In this document: in pieces, positions 31,658 through 43,810 of the stretch | How positions within the stretch are numbered: position 1 is the stretch's first letter | How the letters are laid out: the number at the start of each line of letters is the position of its first letter | From: Bidens hawaiensis | Lineage: Eukaryota > Streptophyta > Magnoliopsida > Asterales > Asteraceae | Direction of reading: 5' to 3' | Assembly: GCA_021521415.1 (NCBI GenBank) | Contig: JAIQDT010014346.1 | Span: 1-64,000, forward strand | DNA: 64,000 nucleotides | Position numbers and translations under genes: made by a program | Notes under the pieces: model-generated | The model's database searches: none | The model's input: only the letters and a program-made list of their open reading frames with translations | What the model was told of the DNA's origin: nothing

Positions 31658-33464
31658 TGTCACACCCCAACTTAGGGCCTATGAGTGTGACGAATAGTTG
31701 GTACCTGTTTTGTAAATGTATCAGAGTTATGGGTTATTTTTAGCGGAAGACTTAAAGGTTTAATATAATATTAATTTACATTGAAAATTACTTGGGAATT
31801 AAATACCCAAGTTTGAAGTTATACAAAATATTGTTTTATCAAATATTACAAGGATTTGTATATTAAGAACTGAGCCACCAAGTACGCGAACTTCTATCTC
31901 CGGGATGACTCTAATCCTTGTGTCTAGTATCAATCAAACTTAATTACCTGCAAATGGGATTAAAATACGTCAGCTATGTGCTGGTGAATCGTTATGACTC
32001 TAAAAGCATTTAAATAACAATCATAATACAAATATAGTTTTCTTGCCTAGCTCAGCAGATATATTGCTATACCTGGTATTTGTAACACTGCCCTACACAC
32101 ACACAAGTCTCCAAGCCACGTAGCCCATACCGGAGAAATTATATATGACCATTAGCCCGCGGCCACGTAGCCTTTGACTGTTTAGGCTTAACGGTTATGT
32201 TTGGATCCAGACACATGTGTAATCGGTCTGAGTTGGTTTATTCTCTACTTTATATTATAAAGTTTTAGAGATCACGTAATCTCATGTAAATGTTTGACTG
32301 ACTCTATAAGACAACAACCTGTCTATCTTATAGAGTATAAATATGTTTGACTGTTTATAAAGGTTGAACGTATTAACCTGTATTGATGATATGATTGTTT
32401 GAAAACCTTTCTTGATTGCGGATGATTGTCAACCTATAAACAAATAGGTTTGAATGATCACCTTGATGGTGTTTCTTGATTAGACTGCAGACTTTAAGTC
32501 TGGTTTTAACCTTGATTAGGTTTGTGAATGTTTTGAAATCATGATTGTATTAATGTGACGTTTGGTATAGCATGCTTTGGCGTAATAGGGTTTATCACGT
32601 TGGCAAACTTCTCCATGTAAGTAAACGGGTCCCGCGGTTGATTGGGATATGTACGAATTACTTACCTTAGGCAAGAAGAGTCTACTAATGATATCCCCCT
32701 TTCAGTTACTACATGCCCGTCAAAATATAGTTTTGGATAACATTATATTTATAAAAATAATGTTTGATTGAAATCTGTTTGTGAATGCTTTTGAAAATCA
32801 TTTCAAGGTTAAAGGCCATAGCCTTGACTGAGTCTAAGCTATCTATAATATAATTGAAACAACTTAAACTTAGATTCTACCTTTAGTGAATGCTCGGCAG
32901 AATGATTGCTTAATTGGCAGAACTTCACTCCTAACTCGTTTATCTGCTTTACGACTCGTTATAACTTCAATACTTGCACGAACTTCAAGAAAACAGGGCC
33001 TTGGAACTATACAGCACTCGGGCACGTACTCCAATACTTACTATGTGAAACTGATGGTGAATGAGGGATGAATGAGCTTCAAACCCGTATCCTTCCTTTT
33101 ATAATTGAGTTTTAGGGACCGTCGCGTAGCGCGATGCCCTTTTTCCTTAGGTCGTCGCGTAGCGTGACGCAGCAATTGATGAGGTGATGCCACGTTTTGA
33201 CACGTGGTTGGCCACGTGGCCCCGATTACTTAATGGGGTATCGCATAGCGCGATGCCCATCTGATTCTGGGTCGTCGCGTAGCGCGGCGCCCCTTTTTTT
33301 TCTAATTTCTGGGAATTTGAATCGCGTAGCGCGATGATCTTGTTTATATGCCCATCGCGTAGCGCGATGGGTCTAGAAAACCAAAATTTTCAATTTCAAT
33401 CCTCTATGTTTCATAATTGTCACTTTTGGCCCAAAATTGAACAGGGTATTCTCGAGATGTTACA
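31658..33464 (-). repeat. 5' LTR of the Tekay element
   Basis: It matches 24151-25972 with scattered substitutions and a 16-bp shorter segment near 32890. It contains the second copy of the GC palindrome array at about 33118-33372. Confidence 0.95.
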
Positions 33465-33469
33465 CATTT

Positions 33470-36390
33470 CATCATCCCCCCCCCCCCCCCAATTTTATAG
33501 GTTAAGGTTTGGATTTATAGGTTAAATATTTGTTGTTACTATATTAGGTTAATTTGTGAAATATTTGTTGTGGTTATGTGTTAAGTTAAATCATGGTAAA
33601 GTCGAAAAGGATTAACTCTTTTTTAAAAGAAAAGTTGACGAAAATCTAGAGGAGGAGAATAACTTGGTGATGTACATCGAAAAAGAACTTGTTGAAAGTG
33701 TTGATTCAACATCCGTAATTGATGAGTTCAAAGACCTTAAAGGTCGCTGGACTGAGTTGTGATTTTTTTTCAGGTACTCATTATTCTCCTTGCATCTTGT
33801 TTTTGTTTGTTTAAAATATTGATTTCTTTTGTGTAAGAACAATAATTAGAATTATTGAATTTAAATTTAAATTATTGAATTGGTATGTGAGTTGAATGAT
33901 TGAATATAATTTTTATTGTTTGACCCGATCCAAACCGGATTGTCGGCCAGAAACATAGAAGTAGGGGAATTTTTTTTTTTTTGCTGTCGTGAATTTCGAC
34001 CTGTTCATACTAGATGCTCAAGATCCACCACTGGTTGTGAGATTATGATGACTTTAAGATGTAAATGATATGGTTGATGTTGGGAAAATTGGTTTTCTTT
34101 AGAGAAGATGAGAGAAATGTGAGTTTAGATAGAGAAAGATGTTGGAAAATGTGAGTTTAGAGTGGGGGTGAGATTTTCTTTTTTAGTAAGGAGGTCATGG
34201 AGTAAAGAGTCTACCTTTTATAGGGACACCTCATGCATCCTAGGGTTTCGTTAAGTTAGGTCAAAATGGGCTTGCCCATTGGGCTTATTACAACCAAAAT
34301 GGTCTCGAGCGCATACATTAGTTAAATGAAAGCTAGAATAATACGTAAAACTACATGGACGAACTATCTAATACATAAACCTTGAAAATATAGCGAAATA
34401 ACGCCCAACAAACTTTCAGTTTTTTATTTTTTAAGTTTTTTCAGTTTCGTATTGGTTGTTTCGGTTTCTTTCACACCCTTAGTAAAAGCATCAATCATAA
34501 TTGGAATATGGTTGAAATTAAAATCATATAGCCAGTTTATTACGTAACGCATTGGATGATATATTTGAATTATGCATTTAATGTCAGATTGAGGTTAATT
34601 TGATAGACATGCAAAATCTTAACTGAGTTATTCATAAAATATAAGAATGTGTGTGTATATATGTTTATGTTGTGAAATTGTACTTGAAAATAGATCAACG
34701 ACTTTTTTCTATAGGTAGTAAACTATCACAACTTTACTTGAAATGATGTAACATTTTACGAAAGAATTATCAATTAGCTTTAAACGTTTCGTGGTTAATT
34801 CTGGCAACCGATTACTATTGATGATTTGCTACGTCAACAATGAATTAGTTGTTGATCACTCGTTTACCGGTGATTGCACAAGCGATGTGGATCGCTATAT
34901 TGCTACTGATCACGTAATTATTTATCATATTGTTAATACTGATGGCTTATTTTCTACTTATGGTACTTAACTCATAAGCAATTAAGTTCTAGAGACTCTC
35001 AAATATGGTAATCTATTTTCAGTTCACCAAGGGGCTCACCCCTCGAGAGGCTCTTTCCATTGGACCCAACGAGGACAACTTCTAATTGGATCTTGCATGG
35101 GGCGCTGTCCATTGAACCTCGAACGTTCTAGGTGTCAATAAAGAAGTTTATTCTCAAACAAGTATGCACTTTTTCTTCGGCCTTAAGTAAATCTCAATTT
35201 ACTAAAATGATTGCTTTAATGATCCTAAAATCACCAAACAAACATGATATGGCTTGTGTAACTCTCTTATGTAAGCATTTTGGCGTGTTAAAATGGGATG
35301 TCAAGTTGTAAATGGGTAAACAAAACATGTAGTAATAGGTTGGTAATCATGGATGTTCCCACAAGAGTTCTTCCAAAGCCATCTAGACTAAGGATTAATG
35401 AAAGCACTAATTGATAGGTTTATTCGAGACAATCGATAATCTCCGAAGAACACAAGATAAAGAAAAAGAATGGCCAGATAAATTTCTCTTGTTCAGTTAT
35501 GCAAAACCACATAACATTAAATAGAGAAACAAAAAAGACAAATCCTAGCATAACTCAAAAACAAATTTTAAAAACTAAACGATAAGAACTTTAAATAAAT
35601 TGATTTATCTAGTTGGTTATTCTCTTTTTACTTTAGCTAACGTAAAGGCTTTTTAATCTCCTTTTTTTGTTCGATGGGCATGAATCAATTTGGTTTGGAT
35701 GGGCGGTGTTGCTCCTTGCATGGACCGAGCTGCTCTTAGCATAGACTTATAAATTACATATTTGTTATTTTTAGTTACATTGTTAAATTGATATATTCTA
35801 CCCGTTTATATATAACTCAACCTGAATACAACTAATAATAACATACTGGATTAATCAACCATTTATAACAAAGCAAAAAATCTAGCTATTTCTTTGTTGG
35901 ACTATGACCACTACCCTTAGACCAATGATGGTTTATAAATCCTCAGGAACTGCGATTTGGAAGCAAGACGATGAGGAGAGAAAGATCTAGCCCATAGCCA
36001 TGGAGCGTATGTGTTGGGAGGGTGGGGGGGGGGATGAAAGAGCCGATTATGATCGGGGAGGAAAGAGAAGTGAGAACTGCCCTTGATGAAGGAGAGAGAA
36101 CAGAGAGGTTTTGGAAGGTAGATCGGACATGCTGTGTGAAGCCAGTTTGTGACTAGGTGAGCTAATTGTGCTATTAGTCTTTAGTTCTATTTGTTTCTTT
36201 CAAGACAAGTATTACGAAATAAGGGTACTTTTGGACATGGATCACAATTTTAATAAACAGTATTAAATAAAACAATTAAAGAAATCCTCTTTGTATATTT
36301 AGAAAATCGTAGTGCATATGTCGTATACAAATCTACACAAAAATAATACTAAATATAACAGATATATATATATTTTGATTCATATCGAGG
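33470..36390. other. AT-rich intergenic DNA
   Basis: There is no gene. A C-run at 33476-33490 follows the Tekay insertion. CACACCCTTAG at 34472-34482 mirrors CTAAGGGTGTG at 22317, a possible pair of hAT-type ends. The rest shows nothing I recognise. Confidence 0.4.
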
Positions 36391-36394
36391 GCCA

Positions 36395-37403
36395 TAACTT
36401 GTGCTCCAATAGCTAATTCTTTGAGATGAGTTGAAACCGCACCGGAACCACGTTTGCATAGTCTAGCTCGTGTTGACTGATACCCTAGCATCACCTCCGA
36501 GTCATGTATTATTGTACGGTCCTTTGCTTGGTGAACCTGTCTTGATCGTTCGAAGCCATTTGCACCTTCTTACCTGCAAGACTGAATAAATTATAATTCG
36601 TGGTTGTGCCTGGGGGTTTATGTTAAACCCTTAAACTAGATTTCGACCTACCTCCGCGAGCCTGTATGTTTCCCAGGATATAAGCAATCGAAACGGTGTA
36701 AACTGTCAGGATTACCCTAGAACCTGAATCATAATTGAAACGCAAACTTAGGATTAAGAAAGTTGGAACTAAATCGAATCAAGTTCTGGTCTAGTGTGTG
36801 TGTGTGGCATTGAAGAAACCATAGTGTGTGTGTGTGTCTCATGATTGATATGGTGTTCTATGTTATGTCTTTTGAGTTGCTCCGTATCACGTCTATTTAT
36901 TGCAAGTTTAGTGATGAGTCAGCTAAACACTTGCCAACGCAGGACATATTCACATGATACATGTCACTAGTAGTGAGGTGTGCGTCATCAAAGCGTCGCA
37001 ATTTATTGCAAGTTTAGTGATGAGTCAGCTAAACACTTGTCAACGCATGACATATTCACATGATACATGTCACTAGCAGTGAGGTGTGCGTCATCAAAGC
37101 GTCACATTGCGACCATCGTCAGAGCCCTGCATGAGCAGGCGTCGGGTTCTCCGCACTCTTGATAATTCCACCGAGTGTGTCCAATCACATAAGAACATAA
37201 TTTTGTGAGTTCTCCCACTTATATAGCTCACAAGTTTATCATTCTGTCAATGTGGGACAAGCCCATTTCCTATTTCATCAATGTTCAAGTTCTCAACTAC
37301 ACACTTTAGAGTATCGATATCGCATTCATATTTACTATTTAAACGCGTTAATACTCATTTATTAGTAACAAATACTAATATTATTCGTCCAAAATTTCCA
37401 ACA
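36395..37403 (-). mobile_element. Possible solo LTR or LTR fragment
   Basis: Read on the minus strand, TGTTGGAAATTTTGG at 37403 looks like an LTR start. A TTGTCCCACATTG block and a TATA box (GAGCTATATAAGTGG, near 37215-37230) follow, an arrangement typical of plant LTR promoters. The far end and target-site duplication could not be fixed, so the left boundary is a guess. No coding domain lies nearby, which fits a solo LTR. Confidence 0.35.
36895..37103. repeat. Two-copy tandem duplication of 106 bp
   Basis: ATTTATTGCAAGTTTAGTG begins at 36895 and again at 37001, and both copies run to CATCAAAGCGTC with only a few differences. Each copy includes TGAGTCAGCTAAACACTTG and CACATGATACATGTCACTAG. 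It lies inside the LTR-like region. Confidence 0.9.
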
Positions 37404-38108
37404 GGCACTAATTCAAACTCTTAAGAAGTAGCGATTGATTAATAATGTAGGACTATGCTTTGAAGTAAATCAAATTATTGTTTAATGCATGCGTCTGTAT
37501 TATGTATGTATATACACTTTGACATGTGGATCATCCTCCTGAATCCTCACCAAACTGCATGAGAGTGGAAGCCAATTCATGTTGCCAACTCTATACTTTT
37601 TACTTCTTTCTTACAACAAGAGTTCTTATTTTAAGATGAAGCACAAGTAATAGTAAATTGCAATTGAAAATTTCTAAAAAAAGGAAAAAAAAAACAGAAG
37701 AAAAAATATGATTGATGGTCAGGTTAAATGTACCTCTTTTTACTTATCATACCCTACCCCAACAAAATCAAATTAAAACTTGTTATATTCCTTCATTTGA
37801 AATTTCTTTACGGTTTTCTTTATAGAAAAAAGTTTAAAAACACTTTATTTAAAAAAATGTTCCATTAAACTGAAAAAAATGTTTTTTTTTTAATTTATAA
37901 AGAACTTAAAATGCTTCCTTTAAAAAATTTAAAAATAGTTTTAATACTATTTTCCAGCTCATTTTTATAAATGTATTTATAGAATAATGATATTACGTAT
38001 TAATAAAAATGATTTTTTTTTGTTAGATTCAGGCGCATAATATTATTGTCAACTGAGGAAAGAACCAAACTTGTCGATCAAGTCGTATGCTATCTAATCT
38101 TTTTTATT

Positions 38109-38906
38109 TATTAAAGGGGCATTTACAAATATCCCCTCCCTAAGTTCCCTTGTTACATATTTACCCAACCCTTAAAATCAATTACATATTTTCCCTCCCT
38201 AAATCACATATATTACAGATTTTCCCATTTCAATAAAATTAACTAAAAATGACTATTTTACCATTAATGAACTAGTTAAAGACTTATTTACATATTTCCC
38301 CTTTTTAACAACAATAACTACATATATCCCCAATTTAACCCAAAGTGAGTCCATGCTAAGACAAACATATCGAAGCTATTAAGAGGCTTAAGGAGGAGAT
38401 ATATGTAAAAGTTTCTTTTTATTAGTAGTAGTAGTAGTAGTAGCAGCAGCTGCTAATGTTACAAAAGTGAAATAAATTATTTAATATAAGAAGTAGTAAG
38501 TAGTCTAAGTTGTTTATTTGGACTTACTCAAATGAACATATGTCTAGATTTAATAATTTAAATTTATGGATATTATTTCCAAACATCACTCGTGATACAA
38601 GTTGAAATTCATCTAAAATGTTTGTAAACTTTTATAAAACTTTTAATCCCTTTATTAATATTATTATTATTAACACATTATTGGAGTCAATTTTTTAATC
38701 GTTAGCAAATGTCAAAAATATTTTTACATAGTTAATAAACTAAATATTTCTAACATGGGTGACATATGAACAAATTTTGTCACATAACAAGGGTAAAAAT
38801 GTAATTGCATGCTAAAAGGGAAAATATGTAATTAGGATTTTTACATTAGAGAGAGATGTAATTAAAAGACTTAATGAGGGGATATATGTAAAAATCCCTT
38901 TATTAA
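38109..38906. mobile_element. Non-autonomous inverted-repeat element of about 0.8 kb
   Basis: The left end (TTAAAGGGGCATTTACAAAT, then ATCCCCTCCCTAAGT) is mirrored at the right end (ACTTAATGAGGGGATATATG, then TAAAAATCCCTTTATTAA). The imperfect inverted similarity extends over 100 bp inwards. It has no ORF, only a (GTA)n tract near 38415. A related, smaller element is at 39555-39724. Confidence 0.65.
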
Positions 38907-39009
38907 AAAGCAATACGATTACACACACATATATATATATAAACTATCTCTAAAAATTAGTTATACTCTCCAAATAAAGTAATACATTTATAGAAATAAG
39001 GACATTTTT

Positions 39010-39231
39010 TAAAAATAAGAAAAAAATGTTTTACTATAAGAAAAACATGTTAATTAATAAAAAAAAGTAATTAATTAAAATATAAATATTTTTTTTTTGG
39101 AACGACCAACTTAGTAACGCTAAAAATAAGAAAAAAATGTTTTACTAATAAGAAAAACATGTTAATTAATAAAAAAAAAGTAATTAATTAAAATACAAAC
39201 ATTTTTTTTGGAACGACCAACTTAGTAACGC
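39010..39231. repeat. Tandem duplication of about 110 bp with SINE tails
   Basis: Two nearly identical units (39010-39119 and 39120-39231) each contain AATAAGAAAAAAATGTTTTA, an AT-rich stretch and, at the end, a T-run plus GGAACGACCAACTTAGTAAC. The last segment is the reverse complement of the 3' tail of the SINE at 3704-4020. The likely history is a 5'-truncated SINE insertion followed by duplication of the surrounding DNA. Confidence 0.8.
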
Positions 39232-39554
39232 CGCCATTTTATAATAGCAATAAATTAAAGGAAAAATAGCAAAAATACTTTAATTTTTACATAGAAAAAA
39301 TACGTTTTTGAAAATAATAATGATTATAAAAGATAACAAATTAATGGAAAAGAAAAAAGAATAAAAAAAATGTGAATCATATTAATGTCAAAGTTAAGAG
39401 AGGGAGTACGCTTAATATAACTAAAGGAGAAATGATATATTTAGCAACACCCTTTAATTAATACATGAAACTCTAATATAAATGCTTGTTTTTATAAGAA
39501 AAACATTATAATTAATTTAAAAAATATCCAGTTACGTTCCATCGAGTCCAAGCA

Positions 39555-39724
39555 CCTTTTGAATGGTAATTTTATATATTTCCCCCTCCTAAACTTTGAA
39601 ATTACATATTTTCCCAAAATACAAGTTTTTAATGCAAAATGTACAATGCTCTTTAAACATGATTTGAGAAAATATATAATTTCAAAGTTTAAAAGGGGGA
39701 AATATGTAAATGTCCCTTTGATTT
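39555..39724. mobile_element. Small foldback element (MITE-like), about 170 bp
   Basis: The two halves are near-perfect inverted copies: the left arm has TTTCCCCCTCCTAAACTTTG and ATTACATATTTTCCC, and the right arm has their complements. Termini resemble those of 38109-38906, so they may be one family. Confidence 0.75.
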
Positions 39725-40902
39725 AAACACTTTTGAACATCTTTCAAGAATATTTTTGAATTCTTCACTTAAAATCACTTTTAAGTTTATAAGTGAAGAC
39801 GTAAAGGAGAAAATGCCACATTTTGTTACATGAGAAAACTATATTGTTATTTATAGCTTTAAACAAGAATTGCACTCTTTAGATTTTAGGTAACCTGAAG
39901 TAATGCTTGTTGGGTTGAAAAAGTAAATTCTTTTTAAAACACTACAATTTCGAAAGTATAATGAACACAATTGAAAGTTTTATCAATAAGGCTCTTAATT
40001 ATTATCAAGGGGTTCTATAACACAGTTTAGGTTTGAAGGGTTTAGAAAGTTTTGAGTTGAAGTCTCATAAATTACAAAAATTAAAAAGAAATTCGTTTGT
40101 TAAAGAAACAAGACTGTTAATTATTAATATTTGTTGATTTTGATTTTTAATGTGTATTTTTCTCAATCTTATCTTTTAACTTGTAGTTTAGCTTATACCC
40201 ATTTGTTAAATATCTATATAAAATACATATAAATTTGAATGGTATTTTTCTATAAAAAAAATGTACTCTTACTACTATTATTGAGACATAGTGAGGCTAT
40301 GTGTTATATATTCAATTATGAATCATTCGTCAAATCAGCATCACCTCAATTTTTTCTCTACCCTTCAACTCACCATTTAACCTTCATTTTTCACTGTTTC
40401 AATTATTTATATTATTTAAAAACAAAAAGATGAGAGAAAAAACAAATTTTGATTGGGTTTAGATTTGAATGATACATGTGGGCTAGCTTATTGAGATCAC
40501 GCCACTAGTGATCAAGGGGTAGGGGTGTGGTGTTTCAAGAACATCATTGGATGGTGCAGGTATAGTGCATGACCTAAAATGAGTGTTCATTGCATAACCA
40601 ATCAAATGTACATGTCGAAATATAAAAGGTAAACAAAATGGAATACTTAATGTTTGCCCTCCAAGGAACTTAGTTTCTCTTGGTTTATTTAACCGATCTT
40701 TTAAACTACGAAATCCAGCTACAAGCCTCCACGTAACAATCTAGAAGATAAGAAATTTCCTATGTTTGTATTTCTAGTAATATCAGTATAATTTCTGATA
40801 ATTGTATAAATATGTATGAATCATAAACGTACCATAAACTCAAGGAGTTCATGACTATCTTTGCATAGGCTATTTCATATCTTAATCTTTCTTACAAACA
40901 AC

Positions 40903-40906
<4 letters not shown>

Positions 40907-40947
<41 letters not shown>

Positions 40948-40948
40948 T
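40907..40948. repeat. (GAT)n microsatellite
   Basis: About 13 uninterrupted GAT units in intergenic DNA. Confidence 0.95.
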
Positions 40949-42689
40949 CATTTTAATCATTAGCTGTGAAAACTATATTAGCAATACCTTTAAAAACTAA
41001 CGAATACTTATATTTTTAAGCCTGGAATATTAACTAAATTCGAATATTCAAAACCTGAATTCGAATCTAATTCCGTGTCTCTTTTTAGTACGATTCGAAT
41101 AATAAACACTCTACAAAATCATATACATGATTTGGTCTAATTTTAACTAGCATCACATTTTACTTAAAAGGCTTTTTCTTTCAAAATCTTATTTAATTTA
41201 CTAATTCATTGTTAATTCATACTTCATATTTTATTTAAATTGTTAATGCATACAAGTTTAACATTATTATTCAATAGTTGGGTTAAATATCAGTTCAATT
41301 GGTGAACCAATAAAACAAACGGGGATAAGATGCTAAAAGGAATAAGAGGTCTTCTGCCCAATGACATTTGTGAATTTTTTTTACTAAATTGGTGATAGTT
41401 CAAACTTCATTGTGAATGTTTAGGTGTACTTCAGTTTTTGTGTAGAATTAAAGATGGTGTCCGCTCGAAAACAAAAGTGTATTTTTTTGGACTGAGAATT
41501 TCTATTATTTGTTGGACTTGAATCCAACACATCCCAACCTTCCAAAATAGTAAAAATATTTTAAAGGCTTTGCATTTTTAAATGGCCACCAACCCATTCT
41601 AAAACAATAAAATTGCATTAGATAAGGAAAACAGTGATGGCCTAAAACTATGTATCGTTCGTGATGTCATAAAGTATAATGGATAAATCACAACCACTAG
41701 ATTAGAGGGGTGTTTGGGATTCCTTTTTTTACCTCTTTATAACTTATTTAAGTCATAAGTTATAAAGTTGTAACTTATGAGTTATACACTCACGAAGCCT
41801 AACTTTCTCAAATACCTTATAACTTATAAGTTATAAGGAGGTAAAATAAGGAATCTCAAACAGCCCGAAAGGAAAAGCAAAGTGGTGGATGGTGCAAGTT
41901 TTACAATCTGTAGTAGAACGTCCAGAGTTTTCCTCTCTCCACCAACTTCAGTTATACATTACCAACAAGAAACAACCTTATTGTGTATCGAAATTTGTAT
42001 GGTTGACCCTCAAACTCTTTATTTTATTATGTTGTTACCCTTCGACCATAAATTGTATTTATAACTGCCCCATCTTCGTATAAATATATAAATACCAGAT
42101 AAAACGTAAATTATTAATACAGATTATTTATTTAATAAACTGTTTACGTATTTAATTTGTATTTTAGTGTTTGTTTTCACTTATAGTAGTCAACCTACCT
42201 TTGCTATTTTACTTTTTTATCTTTTAACTTTAACTACTTTTTTAGCTTAGCACTATATTTTCTGAACTTCAAATGTTTTCCACTTTCCCTACTGTTACAC
42301 CATTGTAAAGTTTGAATCTAGAACCTCTCCTTTAAGAAGCCACTGCATCTGTTAAATAGACTAGCCTTACATTAACTTTCATAACACTATTTAATGGTTA
42401 AACAATTAATGAAAAGGCATCATCGACTACCTATATTAGCCATGTTGACCACCTTTGACTACCATCAGTGGGGATCTAGGAATTTTTTTCAGTGGATTGA
42501 CTGTTTTTTAAATATTATCATTTTATACGACCGAGCATAAAAATTTTTGGGTTAGTTCAAAGATTCGGGTCGGTTCAACGATTCGGGCCAAGTAAGGTTC
42601 ATTACAAAATATAAATGCGATAAATTAGCAAAAAACAAACATAGTCATATAAACGAAAGCATACATAATAAAGATATGATATAAGAAAT
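40949..42689. other. AT-rich intergenic DNA
   Basis: No gene is recognised. Apart from the MITE-like element at 41708-41866, I see only short spurious ORFs. Confidence 0.4.
41708..41866. mobile_element. MITE-like element of about 160 bp
   Basis: Terminal inverted repeats GGGGTGTTTGGGATTCC and GGAATCTCAAACAGCCC are followed inwards by TTTTACCTC and a palindromic ATAACTTATAAGTTAT core. No clear target-site duplication was found, so the superfamily is uncertain. Confidence 0.7.
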
Positions 42690-43013
42690 ATCCTTTACCG
42701 ACATGAGTAGTAAATCCGGAGATTCTATGCCAACACCGTACCCTTTCACTAACAAAAGCATCATTGTGGCCAATTTTCTTAAACAAGTAACAATTACACT
42801 ATCCGTTTTAACACGATACTATAACCAATTTCCATGTTCTTGTGTGTACCAACCCTTAATAAAACGTCTTGAATTACCACTAAAATCTGTGTGTGGAAAC
42901 TCATGCTCTATTGGTTGACATGGACCTCTAAGCAAATACGTTCGTCTAATTTCATTATTTTGACTTGGATTATAAGATGAAATTGATTTCCTTTCCCATG
43001 AAAGATCATCCAA
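42690..43013 (-). pseudogene. Fragment of TTF-type zinc finger hAT transposase
   Basis: The minus strand reads RRTYLLRGPCQPIEHEFPHT, DFSGNSRRFIKGWYTQEHGN, and after a frameshift LFKKIGHNDAFVSE and THVGKGYF. This is the start of the TTF-type zinc finger region of plant ZMYM1-like hAT proteins (C-terminal hAT family). Frameshift and truncation make it a pseudogene. A GC-rich exon-like stretch with a GTAATT donor at 43230-43330 on the same strand might be its lost leader, which is speculation. Confidence 0.75.
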
Positions 43014-43337
43014 TAAATTCTTGAGGGTTCTTTACTACTTAAAGATTATGATTGAATGTTTGATGGTTCATTTTGGAAATATCTCTTAATATTCATAATG
43101 CCTACAAATTAAATTTAAACATCACTAATTATCTAATTCAATTAACAAATTCCGATAGAGTCATCATTTGTAATTCTAATTTCAATAAATAAACGAAATA
43201 CTTGAAGCGAAACATGAAAATAATTAATTACCTTACTCCGAAGACTGAAGTGAAGGAATGAACTCGCGAGGGCGGCGCGCGGAGATGGAGGACGATCGGA
43301 GACGAAGTTTGATGGCGGTTGCTGTTAGGGTTTGAAG

Positions 43338-43640
43338 TAGGGTTGAACAACGAAACCGGTTCCTGGAACCGAACCGGTGGATCCGAACCGGACCCGAACC
43401 GGTTCCTACCCGTTTTTTGTAGGAACCGGACCCAATCTGATTCAACCCGATGATCCGTGACCGGTTCTTGCATTTCTGAGTGGGGGCGGGTAGGAACCGG
43501 AACCGAACCGGAACTGGTTCTGGAACCGAACCATCCTGAACCGGTTAGGAACCGGTTCTAGCCGTTGGATCGATTATAGCCGTTGGAAATCGTTTTTTTG
43601 GCCGTTTTTTGACCGTTGGGATCAAAAATAGCCGTTTTTT
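43338..43640. repeat. hAT 5' terminus with AACCGG motif array
   Basis: TAGGGTTGAACAACG at 43338 resembles a hAT terminal repeat. From about 43352 to 43560, AACCGG/CCGGTT occurs more than ten times in both orientations, often as GGAACCGGTTC-like palindromes, followed by several GCCGTT motifs to about 43640. Such subterminal arrays are typical transposase binding sites in hAT elements. A matching right terminus was not found after the transposase gene. Confidence 0.65.
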
Positions 43641-43666
43641 GGCTCCCCCAAGCACCTCACTACTAG

Positions 43667-43674
43667 TATAAATA
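43667..43674 (+). promoter_or_regulatory. TATA box of the hAT transposase gene
   Basis: TATAAATA lies 137 bases before the ATG at 43811, just inside the subterminal repeat array. Confidence 0.6.
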
Positions 43675-43810
43675 GGTATTTGGTGTCATGGGTTCATCAC
43701 AACACTCAAAACGCAAATCCGAACGCAAAAAAATACAAAAAAACGCTATTACAACGTTTTGAGTTCTATAATCTCTTGTTTTCTCTTCTTCTATATTCAT
43801 ATTTGTTGTT

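Larger units (their letters stand above)
24151..33464 (-). mobile_element. Ty3/gypsy chromovirus, Tekay (Del) type, defective
   Basis: LTRs of about 1.8 kb (24151-25972 and 31658-33464) are flanked by the 5-bp duplication CATTT (24146-24150 and 33465-33469). On the minus strand the order is 5' LTR, initiator-Met PBS, Gag, protease-RT-RNase H-integrase, chromodomain, polypurine tract and 3' LTR, which is the chromovirus order. The LTRs differ at scattered positions and by an indel of about 16 bp near 25387/32890, so this copy is older than the Tat element. Coding regions carry several stops and frameshifts, so it cannot make its own proteins. Confidence 0.95.

Noticed and set aside
43228..43473. 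Minus-strand ORFs of 81 and 70 codons
   Set aside because: They are made from the AACCGG repeat array and have no domain.
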